A stretch of 64,000 nt of DNA from Trogon surrucura (lineage: Eukaryota > Chordata > Aves > Trogoniformes > Trogonidae), in contig CM036633.1 of the NCBI GenBank assembly GCA_020746105.1, positions 10,772,501 to 10,836,500 of the forward strand, written 5' to 3'. Each line of letters begins with the position of its first letter. Position 1 is the first letter of the stretch. The notes beneath the pieces were generated by a model. It was not told where the DNA came from. It saw only the letters and a program-made list of their open reading frames with translations, and ran no database searches. Shown in pieces: positions 14,053 through 28,142 of this stretch. The translations under genes were made by a program, and so were the position numbers.

Positions 14053-14133
14053 GCTCGGCTGTCGCTTGGGCTGCCTGTTGCCTTCAGACAGGCTCCTCCA
14101 AAGCAGTCGTCGTCTCGAACCTTACAGATGAAG
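14053..14133 (+). other. Candidate untranslated exon (ZHX3 5'UTR?)
   Basis: An 81-base interval between an acceptor (AAATCCCAATTCACAG) and a donor (ATGAAG|GTAAGA) on the ZHX3 strand. Support comes from the splice sites only. Confidence 0.2.
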
Positions 14134-16854
14134 GTAAGAGCAGCAGGGAATGCTCTTGGCCTGTAAATAGCTTGTTGGATTAAGGGCTTGATACATCACT
14201 GGTGTGTTGGAAATGTTATTTTTACCTCTTGATTTCATCCTTCCTAGGAATCAATCTCAGATCCGTCTGTTTAGGTCAACAACCTTTTCTACATCCTTGC
14301 AGGGTGTTGCAGAGCGTGGTCCTGCTCTGTGCGCAGCGTCTTCGCGAGAGTGATTTGGCTGCTGGGAGGCAATGCTGAGCTCTCTATGGGAGCACTAGAA
14401 AAGCCCCAGAGACACCGGTGTCCGCAATGTCTGGCTGGTGGCTTGGCTTCCAGCACTTCTGTAGGAGCGCTCCTGGAGCCTGCCCGCACCTCCTCTCCTC
14501 AGTACCTGCCTATTATTTATTTCTGCTGTAAAACCCTGAGCTGCTTGTTCCTGGCCACGGGGCAGCAGCTCTGTGTGGAGGTGGCCATCACACACGCAAG
14601 TGCGTTTCTCCAGCCCAAGCTTTGTAGGGCAGATTTTGGCTTGGCTGAGGCCTCTGGGTGCTCCTGTAACATAAATAAGCAGGAGTAGGATTTCAAAGCA
14701 AGCAAATTTTTGACATAGTTGATGTTACGCCTCTTCAGCCCTGTGTTTAGGGCCTGTGGATATGGAGGCCCACAGCTTCTAGTTTGGTCTAATAACCTAC
14801 TGGAGGTGCTTCTACTGAGCTGGTTCTTGCAGAGGGCTGAAGGGTTCATCGCGGTGGAATGCCGTGGTTGGGCTGAAGACAGGACTCCTGTTGTGAAAAG
14901 CATGTGGTGCTTTCACAGAGCTGGCTGCTCTACCTCTGGTCGCAGCTACAGCACTGAACATGCTCCTCACCTCACCGGGGTTTGTGGGCAGGTATTGTGG
15001 AGTGACGGCAAGGTCTTCTGGTGAGTAGCCTTAAAGCAAAAAAGGGCTGGGCTCATGGTTGCCTATGCTCTGCTGGTAGAGAAGAGATGGGGAAAAGAAA
15101 TATTTAATTTCCCAACAGAGAGCGAAGTTTTTCCTGAGAGCAAATGTTCACCTGCAAATCTGCAACAGAGTGCAAAGTAAAGAATTCTCCACTTGAAGGC
15201 TTTGCAAAGCAGAATTGTCCCTTTGCTTTGGTAGTGCTTGGGTGGTTTGTTTTTTTCTGTAACAGAGTCTTACTGGAGGCAAGGTTCTCTCTTTTTTGCT
15301 TTTGGTTCTGTCTTCCTGTTGAGCCGATGGAGTTTGATGCTCCCTAGGCAGGTGATGGTTGGGGTTTAACACCGAATAACAGTCATTCTCCAGGCAGGTG
15401 ACCGTAGCCCTGTGCGTGGAGCTGTGAAGCTATTCTGGGATCTGACCACAGTGGTTTACCTCTTTTTGTTTTCATACCTCCTCAGTCAGTGTATGTAACT
15501 GCAAAGTCTTCCCAACTCACAGCTCAGATGCTATTTTCCTGATGCCCTTGCGTCCCCTTCCCACATCCCTGCCTTCTTATTTCTTATTGACCCCTCTGCT
15601 CAGGACACATACACAGTATCAGTGTAACATTAAATTGCTTGTACACAGAAGGATGAGGCCACTGGATGCTTAAATGCTGCATAAACTTCCTGGCTAGACC
15701 CAGGCTAACTATTTTGCCTCCCCTCCCGTGCAGCCAGCAGCGTATAGCATGAAAGATGAATTCCATCCTACCTGGCCCTTTCCAAACCTATTGCCCCAAA
15801 TTTTCACTATTTGCCATCAACTGGGAATTATCTGAGCGCTGTAGATATCCACAGATGTGGTTTGATTGTCTGTCATATTAAAAATTGCATCTGTTTGCTG
15901 GAACGATTTGGGTTTTGCTGTTCCTGTTTGCACGTGTGTGGGCTCCTCCCCATGCTGGAGGTCAGAGGAGTTCGGGGCGTGGAGCGATGTTGTGGTGTGG
16001 GCTCTGCTGTTCCTCTTGGCTCTGTGAGCGAGGTGAGCTGCCCCCCAGAAAGGCACCAGGGTATCTGGGGGGGTGCATGGCATCGGGGTGCTGCTGGGGC
16101 TCCAGCAGTGGCTGTCCCCACCCCGCAGAGTCCCAGGAGCAGCCAGCCTGGATGCCACCGAGATGCCTTCAACCAGCCCTGCCCGGCGAGAGGGTACCCT
16201 GAGGGTGTGGAAGACTCCAGCAAAGGCTGTTTCTAGTTTCTGTGGAGGGACGGGGCTATGCTGAGAGATGCTGTAGGTGGATTTTTTTTTAGGAAGGCAA
16301 AGAGCTGTGCCCGTGGCCCATGAGCGCACGGGTGAGGTGCACTCGGTTGGTTTTGCAGCAGCATGGGCTGATGGCACGCCGGGTTCAAGGAGAGGCCTCG
16401 TGTGAAGGGAGAGGCTTTTTGATGTTCTGTGCTGGAGGCTGCAATATTCTGTTTCATGCAGAGGTACTTATGAAGATGCAAATCCAAGGTGAAGCTTGGG
16501 AACCAGTAAGCTCTTGCTCACTGAAGGCCACCCTTCAATCAACACGATTAACTGCGGAGGAAAAACACCTTCTTATCTCCCAGCTTGATGTGAAGCCCTG
16601 CAAGCACTGTGGTGGTTCAGCTCTCTGCAGCGCTCGGGGAGTTGTCTGTTCCAGCACACCGAACATGCTGCAAATTTTTTATTTTATTTCCAAAACAACC
16701 CTGAGCATGTTGGGCTGGAAGGGAAACTCGTCATAACTCTCCGTGCCAATATAATTCAGCATAATCTTTTGGCAGTGCTTTTGTATGCAAACTGGGAGGG
16801 TTTCTGACTAAAGGTGACCCATTAAAAGGATGATCTCCCACAAAAAAATAGACT

Positions 16855-16990
16855 GGGGACTCTCAAGTCCTGGGTTCAATTACTTGCTTTGCTGTAAGCT
16901 TCTTGTGACCTTGGCACAAGTTATTTAAGGTTGCTCTGTGCCTCATTTCCCTTTCAGTAACACGCCGGTGACAGCATTTCCCTTCCAGCT
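16855..16990 (+). mobile_element. MIR-like (tRNA-core) SINE relic
   Basis: Contains TCCTGGGTTCAATT, CTTGTGACCTTGGC, ACAAGTTATTTAAGG and CTCTGTGCCTCATTTCCC in the same order and spacing as MIR (core region followed by the L2-like tail). Such copies predate the amniote radiation. Strongly diverged, no coding content. Confidence 0.7.
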
Positions 16991-19900
16991 GGAAGCTGGG
17001 GCGGCAGGGAGGCGGTCTGTACTCTTTTCCATAGCCACTGTGTGAAGAACCTGGATGGAGTAGAAAGCATGACTGTCTCATGGGCCTTTCTTCTGTTCTG
17101 CTGGGGAAAACAGAACAGGATGATCCATTTAAACGGTTTTATAGGTGCCCAGAGATTGTTCTCTGTGAGATCCTGGCGTTCCCTGCGTAACTGCAGACAT
17201 GCACTAGCAAGGTGATTGCTCTTTGAACTGAGAGTCCTTCCTTATAATTGCTTTCAGTTCTACTTTATCTTTAAATCGATGGCCAGCTTGGGTAGAGCAG
17301 GTTTCTGGTGCTCCTTTGGCCTCGGTGTGAAGTTTTCCTTTAATGTATTTTTCTGCGTTTGCTCCTGTGCTGCTGTTCTGCTTTAAACCTGGGTGGACGC
17401 TGGGGAGGGGTGATGGCTTTTGTGGCTAAAGCTGCTGCCGCTGGTGCTGCTCCCCAGGGCAGTGTGCCCACCTACCTCGGACGTGTTGTTCCACCTCTTC
17501 CCTGCTTTGATTTCCTCCTTTCCAGTGTGGGGCAACAGCGCTGACCACCCCTTTTACCATTTCCTAAATGTCAAGAGACGCTTTTCAGCATCCCTGAGAT
17601 GCACCAAAACCTCCGGGTTGAAAGGCAGACTGCAGGGGGGACAGAGGGCTTTGCTGGCTCCTGGGTGGTGCCATAAAGACTCGGTGCCATTCCCGTGGGA
17701 TAAGCCTGTGGGAAGCCTCCATGTGTCGGCCATGTCCAGGTGCTGGCAGGAGCTGCCTCCAGCTGCCCGTGCTTTCAGGAGCGAGGCTGCGCCTCGTTTG
17801 TGCTGATGGCTTTGCAGCCCCTCTGCCGGAGCCTGATGGCCCAGGGGTGGATCTGGGAGAGTTGCTGGCCTGAGTCAGTGACCGAGCTCCAGCCCAGGTG
17901 TGGGGGATGCTGTGTTTGAGTAAATGAAAATGAGCATCTTTGGGTCGTGGCAGAAGATCAGGCTTCGTGGTTGTGTTTGTGTGTGGGTAAAAATGCTCCT
18001 GAGGAATATGTGACTCTCCAGAAATAGTGAAAATAGAGATATGTGTATTTCCCTCTGGTCATATGGTTGGGTGTAATGGCTCTTGCAGGCTGTTGTGAAG
18101 CACACCAAAGCAACTTAGCAGCAGAGTGTAGATTGGAGCCAGCTCTTTCATCTATGGTGTGAATATCTGTTTATATGAATTTTTTATCACCTATGTAAGA
18201 GGCATGGCCCAGCAGTTGGGAAAATCCATCCCTTTTGGACAGAATCTTTGCTTTCATCTCCTTTCTACCCTTCCTAAATCCCAAAAGCTCCAAGCCCTTT
18301 CCTCTTCAGGCTATGTCAGGTTATTTAGCGATGTGCCGGGTGAGGCTGGGCGGCTGGCAGGGCGTGCTGTCCAGGGCTGCTGCTAAACCAGGGGCTTGTA
18401 AACCTCAGACTTTAGGTAGGTCTGCCAGCTATTCCCTCAGACTCTGCCTGTAGCTGGGAACTCTCCCACAGTAAAACTGTGTCTTGAGCACTTTGCCTAG
18501 CACTGGTAAAAGGATGAAATCAAGTTGTTGCTATAGAGGATGTGGTGTCTTCAGGCACTTAACCTGTCTAACCTTCTTTTCCGTTTGTGTGATCCTCACG
18601 CTGGGACAATGGGGACATTTAAGGCCATGTGCATGGAAGATCACACAGATGCGTGACTGCTGAGAGCCTTCAGAGTTGTTTCCTGGGGGATCCTAAAAGG
18701 AGATGCTTTGTTGAGAGGCTCAGCAAGTGTCCCTTGGGGAGAATCTGAAATGCCATGGAGATAACTGCTGGCAGATGAAGGGAGAGATGAAGAGAAGGTG
18801 CCGGGCAGTGAGTAGGAGGCTAGCAGCAACTTCCTAACATAGATGATCCCTGGTGAATGGTTTCTGAACACCTGTATGGTCTGGGGGACGGCAGGTGGTG
18901 CGTTCCTCACTGTAATTTGAATATGTTCCTACGAGTAAGGCTGGGCTGGTGAGGAGCTGCAGTCCTGTGGGACCTTGCCCAAGATGTCAACTTGTGTCAC
19001 CTAAAAGGTGAGGGGATCTTCTTTGCCAGCACCTTTTCACCACTCATCAGCACTTGACAGATGAGGCTGAGACTTGTGCCTGATTTTAGAAGGGGGGAGA
19101 GGATGAAGGGTATGGATAGGAGCAGCTGGCCCTGAGTCTTGGGGGCTGCCTCTAGTGATTGCTGAGTCCTTTTGATTTGAAAGCAAATGGTCTAGAAGAA
19201 CCTCAGAAAGAGTGGCACTATAGCTTTTCAGTGCCACTGCAAACCACTTCCCCAGCTGTCACTGGAAGGTCCGTACAGTCTTACAGCATTAATCCAGGGA
19301 GAGTTCACTTAATGACGGCTCTCGCTCAGCTGCTCCGCCTGATCCTGGCCACTCGGCTAAGCAGCTTGACACCAGGATTCGTGGGATTGATCTCAAGAGC
19401 ATTAGCAGAGCAGGGTTTCACTGTGAAGCTACCTTGTCTGCTTCCCACTTGACTGGGGACAAGTCCTGCAGACTGTGAACACTTCTTCTTGCTCCCCGGA
19501 CACCATAGAAATCTCTTTGCCTCATCTTTTGCCAGCAGGTCATTATGGGCTTGTGTATGGAGGGAGTTCCTGCTGTCCTGAGCTTTATCCAGCGTGGCAC
19601 GCTGTCATTTTGGTGCAATATCATTAAGATGCTTCCAAGTCTGCTAGCCCAAGGAAGAAAGCAGGTGTCTGGAGGACCACATCCTGCTAATGTGACTATG
19701 GTCTGGACTGCTACCCTAGGAATGAAAGGCTCCTTCACGCCATTACCAAGCCTCTGAGCCAGCTGGTCATCCCCAGTCCTGTATTTGCAGACTGCCTGCT
19801 GACACAGCATAAATGTTATTTTTACATTATTGTCCCCTGTGCCGACTCCTCCTGCCGTTTAGTTATCCTGCTGTTTTGTTAGTTATGTTAAACAGAGTGA

Positions 19901-21204
19901 ATAATGTATACTGTGCCATTCACCCTAATGATGATGGTGAATGTTTTAGACTGGTGTGATGAGACCACCCTTCACTCATTTCTGAAAAAAGGAGGAGGAA
20001 ATCTTGCTTTTGTTTCTCTGAGGTTATAACATAGACCGTGACAATGTTGGTGGTGTAAATCAGGAGTATTTCTGTTATCCATGGTAGACTTTGCAATGAG
20101 AACTTTTTCATGTTCAGTTGAAGGGCTGGAAAACTTTATGTTCCTGAAGGACAACATATTCTTCAAAGGCTTCAAGTTAAATCACCTCTAATGAAATGAG
20201 AGCCTTCAAATAGGTAAACTGATTTTTTTTAATTTCTATTTTTTTTTATTGGCTCCTATTTAATTTCATTCCTTGGTTATTCTGTTATTCCCGTGGAAGG
20301 ATGTTGTTCCCATCCTATTAGACCTGCACCCAGTCTCGTATAACTCCTGCAATTGTTTGTGAAGGGTGGGATGATTTCAAGAAGGCAAAATGCAACAGTC
20401 GGCTCTCCTTTAAGCAGCATAATGATTGAAAACAGGCACAAACCCTTTCCTTGTTTTCTCCCATCACTCCCCTTTATGTTACCTGTTTGCATGTCTGATT
20501 TGGGAAAATAGAGCAACTATTAGTAAACTCTTATTTGCTGTTGTCACAGGAAGGGCCAAAAAGTGCTGGGACCTGACTACATTTATGGTTAGTTGTTTTT
20601 GGTTTTTTCTTTCTTTTTTTTTTTTTTTGAGCAATTAATCTGGATTTTTGAAAGAAGTGTTGCTCAACAGTCTCTGTAAAATCCAGAAGTGGCCAGGAAG
20701 CTGCTCTGTACCCATGTAGCAGAAGTTTATAGGAAACAGGACCTCAGTACTGATAGGCAGCTACTCCTGCCTGGTGAAGAATTGATGGAAACTCTTTGCT
20801 GGGAGTGAGAGGTTGGCCCAGATATCCTCCAGTGGTCCCTCCCAGCTTGAGTTGTTATATATTTCTATGGCACCCACAAAGGCCCCAAAATAGGACAGTG
20901 GGGAGCCGATCCAGCAGTGCAGCTCAGCGATGGACTTAATTCTGCAAAAGGGGCTGCGCAGAGCACTTAGGAAAAGCGAGTGGTGATGTTCTTTCAAGGT
21001 GAGCCAGCACCTGCTTGTGGGCGCTGAGCTGGAATTTCTACCAGGCAGGCTGGGAGTGTGGGAGCGAGACCCAAACCCACACAGCAGGAGCCCCTGGGCT
21101 TGGCACGTTCCTGTCAAAACCCAGAGCTGCTGCTCTTCTCTTTGGGACCATCCTAATCAGGCAATGAGCTGGGGTGCTGAGGTGGTAGCAAACCTCTTTG
21201 CATT

Positions 21205-21281
21205 CACAGAATCACAGAATGTTAGAGGTTGGAAGGGACCTCAAAGATCATCTAGTCCAACCTCCATGCCAGAGCACATAA
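21205..21281 (-). mobile_element. CR1 LINE 3'-end fragment
   Basis: Starts with two CACAGAAT units, the reverse of the ATTCTGTG terminal repeats of avian CR1. These are followed by GGTTGGAAGGGACCTC and CATCTAGTCCAACC, the standard CR1 3'UTR sequence. The copy is 5'-truncated and lies in the - orientation. Confidence 0.93.
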
Positions 21282-24200
21282 AAAATGTTTAAAAAACCCC
21301 TTGTCTAGTAGAGCTGTTGGAGCTGTACTGGTAGCTTCACACCAGGCTGCATGCACAGAAAGCAAGGATTTGCTTGGGTTGTAATTTCTACAGGTGTATT
21401 TTTGAAGCCTATGGCCGTAACCTGAAGATAGATTCGGTATGGCTTGGCAATGTTTGGGCAGTATTTGTGTAATGATAGTAATTTCCTTATTTCCTACATT
21501 TCATTTACGAGACCATGCTGCAGTGTGACTTCAAGCTGTAAGTATTTGTCTCAGTTGGCAGTTGGAAATGTAGTGTTAGCTGTGACTCTTTACAGAACTA
21601 AGTGCTCAGTGGTGGAGCTAAATTGAATAATACGATGGTGTTCGTATCTTAATCTTCCAAATAGCTCTCTTAAGTTCACTACATTGATGTCTGAAAGGCT
21701 TAAAAATAATAAACTCCATTGTACAGAGCTTTGAATATGGAGTGGAGGCTTAGTAATTGCTGGCAGGTCGCGGGTAGGCTCGCTAACACATGGCAAGGAA
21801 GCAATTCTCCCAGCATGCTTGAATTCTTTTAAAGAATCTGCTTGTATCAAGGCCTCGTGATCCACAAATTAATGAGTACATCGATATTTTGAATAAAAGC
21901 TTGCAGGAGACCTCAGTCCAAAACTCCAAACATTTTACTTGGGCTGTCGTAGTGTTTCAGAACACCTCTTGTCTTCCTCATGGGTCTGATGAAGGCTGGT
22001 TCCATCCCCCAGCTATTGAGCAGGGTAGTGGCAGTGGGCTGGGGAGCTCGTCTTCCAGCCAGCGAGAGACTCCACTGACTGGTCATGGGCAGAGTGGAAC
22101 TCCTGTCTCCTGTAGGAAGGTAACAACCCAACTCCCAACCTTCTACTCTTCAGAGGAAGAGGGAGAAAAAAAAAAACAACCAACCATGCGGTGGTTTCGA
22201 TTTTCTTTGAATGGTGTTTAAAAAAATTAGGTCCTTTGGCAACTGAGTGTTAAAGGGAGAGAGAGCTCTGAAAGCAGGGATTGGGCTTTGCTGATTTTTT
22301 GTGGAAGATGTCTGTAGTTCCCCTGCATCCTCGTGAATGAATTTTTAAAGGAGGAGTTGCAGAGGGCAGCTAAGGAAAAGGCTGGTTAGACCAGCAGGCG
22401 TGGTTTAAAAAATAAACAAAAAAACAGGAGAAGGAGAGGAGGACAACGTGATTTGTTTATCACAACTGTACTTGAAACTAATTTTAAAAGTCTGTCTTCT
22501 GAGAGTAAGGAAATTCCTTTAGCTTGCAGCAGTAAATAACTGGGATGCTTTCAGCTCACAGTTGACCTACAGAGGATGGTGAGTTTTCAACTAAAAAAAT
22601 AATTGGCTCTCCGGTAAGGACAATCCATTCCAAGTTCACTAAACAGCTGGAGGAAGAGTCCTGACAAGCACGGTTCATATCACAAATAACCCTTGAACTT
22701 TGTTCTGTATCTCTGCGTACCGTCTGGAATGGTTTGGCAAATGGTTCTGAACAAATACAGTTTTCAAACCGCAGAGCAGATGACAAGGGTTGTGTCTGGC
22801 TGGCAGGTGCACGATCCGGATGCCTGGATCTTGCCCACAGAGATCTTGAGTGAAACCCCAAATCCATTTTTCTCTTAGCATAAAAGAAACGGTGAGTATT
22901 TCAGAAAAAGGGAGAAGGGTGTCCCCTGTGAACTCTCGGGGATCAGTAGATGAGGGCTTTGGTGGCAGGAACGACATAGTTCTCCATGCCCACTCTTGTT
23001 GGCAACTGGGTGGTGGAGCACCTAATGTTAGCTGTGGTGAGGAGGACTTCTGAAGCTTGGCTGCTCCAGCACATTTCCACAAATGGTTTGGCCGTTGGGA
23101 TGCTGAGCTCTCTTCATGTTCTGCCCTGCTGTATGCCAGCAGGACCTACTGCGGAGTAGGGACTTCTGGAAGTCTGTCATTTATGCAGGTACTAAAAAGG
23201 AGTTAGACTCTTGTGGGAAATGATGTTCCAGCTGAAGGAGCTGAACGCGTGAGAGTCTGACCATATGCTTCTGAAGTTCTTGTGTTTCAGTGCTTTAGGA
23301 CGGGGTATTGTCCATTTAAGGCAATGGAAGAAAACCCTGTGCCACTCTTGCAGAGTAGGTATGGGAACTGTAAGCATCAGGACCAAATGGTAGGTCTAGA
23401 ATTAGATGGTGTCCCTAATTTCCCTCTTTGGTTTTAAGTGGAGGCAGCGTTCTTCACTTACGGTCTCAACTGTTGTGTTGCATTGTTGTATGGGGTTGAA
23501 CATCTGCCCCTTCCAGCCACAAAAGTGGCTGTGTTCCAGTGGTGGGTGGTTTCTTTCTATTCAGGGATCCTCTGAGGCCAGGAAAAGCTTGAGTATTAGA
23601 CATGACATACTGTCAACGTTGCAGATCCCTTTGGCTCCCCTCCTTCCAACATCCGCAAGAGCAGAATTGGTTTGTCCATGACCCTGACCCTACCCTGTCC
23701 AAAAACATTTGTGGTCCCAGTCTCTAGAAGAGGAGGGGAAAGTCCTGTCATCAGCTCCCCAGAGAGGGCTGTACTGTTGGGACCACGGTGTGGGGGTCCT
23801 TTTCCACCCGTAGCACCCTCACTAGTGGGTGCTCATTCTCCACGCAGCAGCCCCATGCCGGTGGTGTTGTCCTGCTGCAGTGGTGTTGAGAGGAGCCAGC
23901 AGAACAGCTGTGGTACCCAGCAAACCTCTGCAGGGCTACCTTGCCCCACATTAAAAATGGCCAGGGTGCTAGAGCAGAGTCGGAGGGGGACAAGGTGCCG
24001 GTCCCAGGCAGGTCTCTCAGCCCAGTATTTCTTTTCCCCAGCGTTGTGCTGGTGATTGACTGGTGTTTGCTTGGCAGAAAGCCTTTTGAATATTCATTTG
24101 ACTGGATGGGAGATGAGAGCTCCTTGAAATCAGCTTGGGGAGGGGAAGCAAATAAGACTGCCTTTTTCTTGCCACTAGTGCTACTTGAACTCACTCAAAT

Positions 24201-27200
24201 GCGTACTTCACGTGGATAAATGCTTGCAGAGACCTCAGCCTACCTAACAAGCCTGCTCTTGTAAAGCAAAAATTATAGTGCCTGCACACTTGCCATCCTC
24301 ATTCAAAAGCCCATTCCTCATTAATATCACTTTATACATATTATTGCAGCTCAAAATGCCATTCCTCTTCTCCCCACCCATTTCCTTGACTGGCTGTGAC
24401 ATACAGGAACTACACCCAGTGCTTGACTTGCCTCTCCTGACCTTTTGTAACTTGGCTCCAAACTCCTTTTTTTGGGTCTTTTGCAAAACACTGTCAGAAG
24501 GGAAAAATCCTTTGTTAAAACACAGCCAACTCCTGCCTCAACGTGGAACAGTTTGTTCTGCTAAAAGAATGAGCCAGTTCAGTGAGCAGAAAAACATTGC
24601 CATAAACCAGCGGACTCAGTAAGCTGCAAAAGCCGTCGGCTGCGCTCGAGGTCTGAAAGGACGACTCTGAAGCAGGATCCATGGGGGAGAAAAAAAATTA
24701 ATCCCGATCCCGACCTGCCAAACCCCCTTTCCTTGCTTTCAGCCCAAGTATGTTGCAGTTGTCTTTTTGGTTATAGCAACTGCAAGTGGGGGAATGGGAG
24801 CTGATGCTCAGCCAGAGCATAACGCCGCGTTCGAAGCTGGCATATTGCAAAAGGGCACGGTGGATGAAGTAATCCAAAAATGCTCAGCTGGGAAGGGGCT
24901 GCAGCACTCTCGTAGTCTTCAGCCTGTGCTGCAGATGATTAGCTCCAGCACCCTGTGCTTGCTGTCTGGTACTATTTAGTAGCTCGGTTTAGTTCTTCCC
25001 ACCCACATCTTGTTTTAAAGCTCTGGACACTGGAATTGCTGTGGGTCTGTCCCTTACATGGCAGCTCGGTAGCTGGTGATCAGCCTGTCTCCAGCAAGCG
25101 CTTCTTCATTGCACAAGGGACTCAGATGCTCGGTGAGAAAACCGTGTGACCCTCTAGCAGGCTTTAAAGAGTTTGTGGTTCTGCGGTAGGATCGTTTCAG
25201 TTCTTGTCTAAAAACTGATGCTGGTTTTCTTTTAATAATAAATGCGGTGCTAGCGTCTGGAGCTGTGGTTCCCAAATTTGGGGTGATGGATCCCAAATAG
25301 GGTCACCCATACGGAGGTGGCTGTGCAAACCTGTAAGTGGCGCTGTTAGCAGAAGTGCTTTAGAAACATGGGCTCGGAGGCTTTCCCCAAAATAACTGCG
25401 TGGGACTGGACGCTGGGAGCATGGAAGGCTTCTGCGCTTCGCTTGGTTTTTTGCCACCAGGTGCTTGTACCCATGAACTACTCGTCAGCTCAACCGAGTG
25501 TTTCCTGCCAATTTAAAAGATTCGAGTACCCTTGTCAGAAATTTAACGTAGACCAAGATCTACCTCTGGTTCTCATTTTGCTTTGGGAACTGGGAGTCTT
25601 TGCTCTGAGCTCCCATAGTTTATTGGCTTGGAGCCAGTTCAGCAATTTCAGATAATACAAAATACAAAGAAGTGCATTTTAGGTGTAACCTACCCTTTTT
25701 CGTATGCATTCCAAAGGGCTGCATCTGCCAAAGCTGGTCTTACCCTGCCTAAATGGTGATTCTTTATAATAAGCTCCAAGTGTGGGACCGCAAGACACGT
25801 AGCAAGCCTGAATGTGGTGTGGCAGAATTTTGCTGACCTGTGTGGGGCCGTTTGAGGTGTGTGGGATCAAGCTGCAATCACAAACAGATCCCTGACAATG
25901 CAAGCAAAAAGACCTCCTAGAGAAAGCACAAGGGGCTGAAATTGGAGCTCCTGTGCGTTTATAAACACGACCAATGCTCTCATACTGTCCTGTTCTGGCA
26001 CAAACCACCCTGCTGGTGATCACCAGCTGAGCACGAGGTGACAGGAGACCCAGATACTGAGGAGCTGAGGGACTTCTTGAAGCTCCATTAATGCTATCTG
26101 GTGTCCTCTGCTGGTAGCGTTAACCCCGGAGCTGGCTCTGTTGAGAGATGATTATCTGTCTGCTGGACCTTTTCCTTTGGGGAAATGCCAGGAATGTTTT
26201 GCAACATGGACAAAATGTGAGGACTGAAGCTCTGGAGGTGGGTCCCTGGGATGCTGGGACTGTGAGCCCTGCTAAGGTAGCGCAACTTGGAGCAAATCTG
26301 TAATGAAGCCTCTGCGCCAAAAGAGATTATTATTTTTTTTGGAAGATGTTAATGGTATGATTGCATAACATTTATTTTGTTCTCGATCAAATGGATGAGG
26401 GCAGAGGAAAATGGGTGAATGAATTAATGTTAGTGATGTTCAAACAGAAGCACGCAAAGCTCCGAGGGATGATCAGTGGTTTTGTTTTGATGTATGTTGT
26501 GTTTCTTTTTATTCCTGACATTCTCCTGAAATACAGCACGCCGGCTTGTCTCTAAGGGGGGCACATTGCCAATAGTCTAAAGGTTATATTATCCTAGTGA
26601 CCTATTTTTATACTCTAATCGCATTCTGTTTCAGCCACCCCTTTTCTAGCCTTCCGTCTCGCTTGGTTTTGTGCTCATCTGGAAAAAAAAAAGCAGAGAT
26701 AATTACTGTTAGTCCCCGAGTGCTGAAACAGCAAGCCAGCCTCTACCCAGGTAACGATGGCAAAGGTGAGTCGCTGCTGTTCTGGAAGCACGAGAGCGAT
26801 CGGAAAATACAGCTCGAAAATGGGCAACGACTTGAAAGGGGGTGATGAGGAGTGTTGTGGGGCGGAGGAGAGAGGTCTCCTCTTCAAGGCAAATTTTAAA
26901 TGGAGAAGTAGAGCAGTTTGTAGAAGGGCGAAAATGTAATGAATAGCTCTGTTTAACCAGCTTAAATGGAAAAGACGCTTTTCTACTCTGGGCCTGCCAA
27001 GTAATGGAGAATGAATACGATTGTTCGGTCAACCGGCTTCCACTGCCTTTAGACTGTACCCGCGTTTTCAAAGCCAGGCTTAAGCTACAAAGAACCCTGA
27101 CCAGTCGACATAAAGAGAAATTGTTCCTTAGTACAAATGTTGACTATGTGATGCTGCTTGAAGCTCAAAACTGCTGAAATTTGTGCGTGTGTTTGTACAT

Positions 27201-28099
27201 TTGCGCAGTGCAAAATAATAAGATGCGAAGAGGCTTTTTCTTGCCTGTGTGGCTTCTCGTGGGGTCGGTTATTTATTGCCAGTTACTTACCTTGTTCTCA
27301 CTGAGAGGACCTAAATTTTGAGTGCCTGCAATGATAGTGTGGTAGCAATCTGCTATGGAGGGGAAGATCTCATTAACTGTTCATTCATGGGAACTTGCAG
27401 TCCCATACGGGGTCAAACCCCAAAAGAATTGTGTCATGACCGTGGTCTGGGTTACGGGCCAGGCTTTGGGTGGCAGATGCTACCTGCAGGTGCCAGCCCT
27501 AGGCAAGGGCATGGCGTTGAGATGTGCATCAGGGAGCCAGGGGGATGCTCTTGTGCTGGCATTTTTAGGCTGCTGGAGGTGCTCCCATCCCCTGACTTCC
27601 CTTCCAGCTGCAGGCTTTGCAGAGTTGCCCAGGGATGGATGTTGCATCCTGGCGAGCTGGGATGCGCAGCGGCAGACTGGGAACTCAGCCCTGCCAAATC
27701 TCGCCTTTTCTTCTCTGTCCTTCCGCGCAGTCCATCCCTGGGATGGATTAGCAATGGCTGCCCTGTTCCTGGCAGGGGACTGTATCCCGGGTGAGAGCTG
27801 GCGTGGGGCAGCATCTGGCCAGGGAGTGAGCATTTGCCCCTTCTCTGGGGGTCTGGAGAGCGCAGGAGTGTCTAGCCTTGCTCTCTCCTGCCAGCCCACA
27901 CCGGGCACGTGTTGGCAATAAATTAATAAAAGCTGGTGAAACTCCTACATGATGTCTCATGAGCAGCATGTCTCATGCAGAACAAATGTTAATGCCCAAC
28001 CGAAGAGGGAGTGACTTCAGGGACTGCCATGGCTGGCAGCATGGAGTGTCTGTCATGCTGTCATCCCTCTGTGAAACACGATGGGATTTCCCTCTAGGG
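21282..28099. other. Non-coding region, no gene seen
   Basis: No coding exon or repeat family recognised. The 188-codon + strand frame at 27355-27921 has no domain and overlaps other open frames in a GC-rich patch. Confidence 0.65.
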
Positions 28100-28131
28100 T
28101 GCTTGATGGTGTTTGATGGTGCTTGATGGTG
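28100..28131. repeat. Short tandem repeat, 3 copies of TGCTTGATGG
   Basis: Three adjacent 10-bp copies, the middle one with one change (TGTTTGATGG), just before a CR1 fragment. Confidence 0.85.
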
Positions 28132-28142
28132 GGAAGGGGAAC

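Larger units (their letters stand above)
12123..21204. other. Non-coding region, no gene seen
   Basis: No coding exon recognised. It contains the 14053-14133 exon candidate and the MIR-like relic near 16.9 kb. ORFs up to 186 codons (15817-16377, - strand) are proline/serine-rich chance frames. Confidence 0.7.

Noticed and set aside
15817-16377. 186-codon ORF on the - strand
   Set aside because: Overlaps other open frames, low-complexity composition, no conserved motif or splice context.
16870-16900. tRNA-like B box (GGTTCAATT)
   Set aside because: No cloverleaf can be folded around it; it belongs to the MIR-like relic, whose head derives from a tRNA.
27355-27921. 188-codon ORF on the + strand
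   Set aside because: GC-rich patch open in several frames on both strands; product has no recognisable domain.
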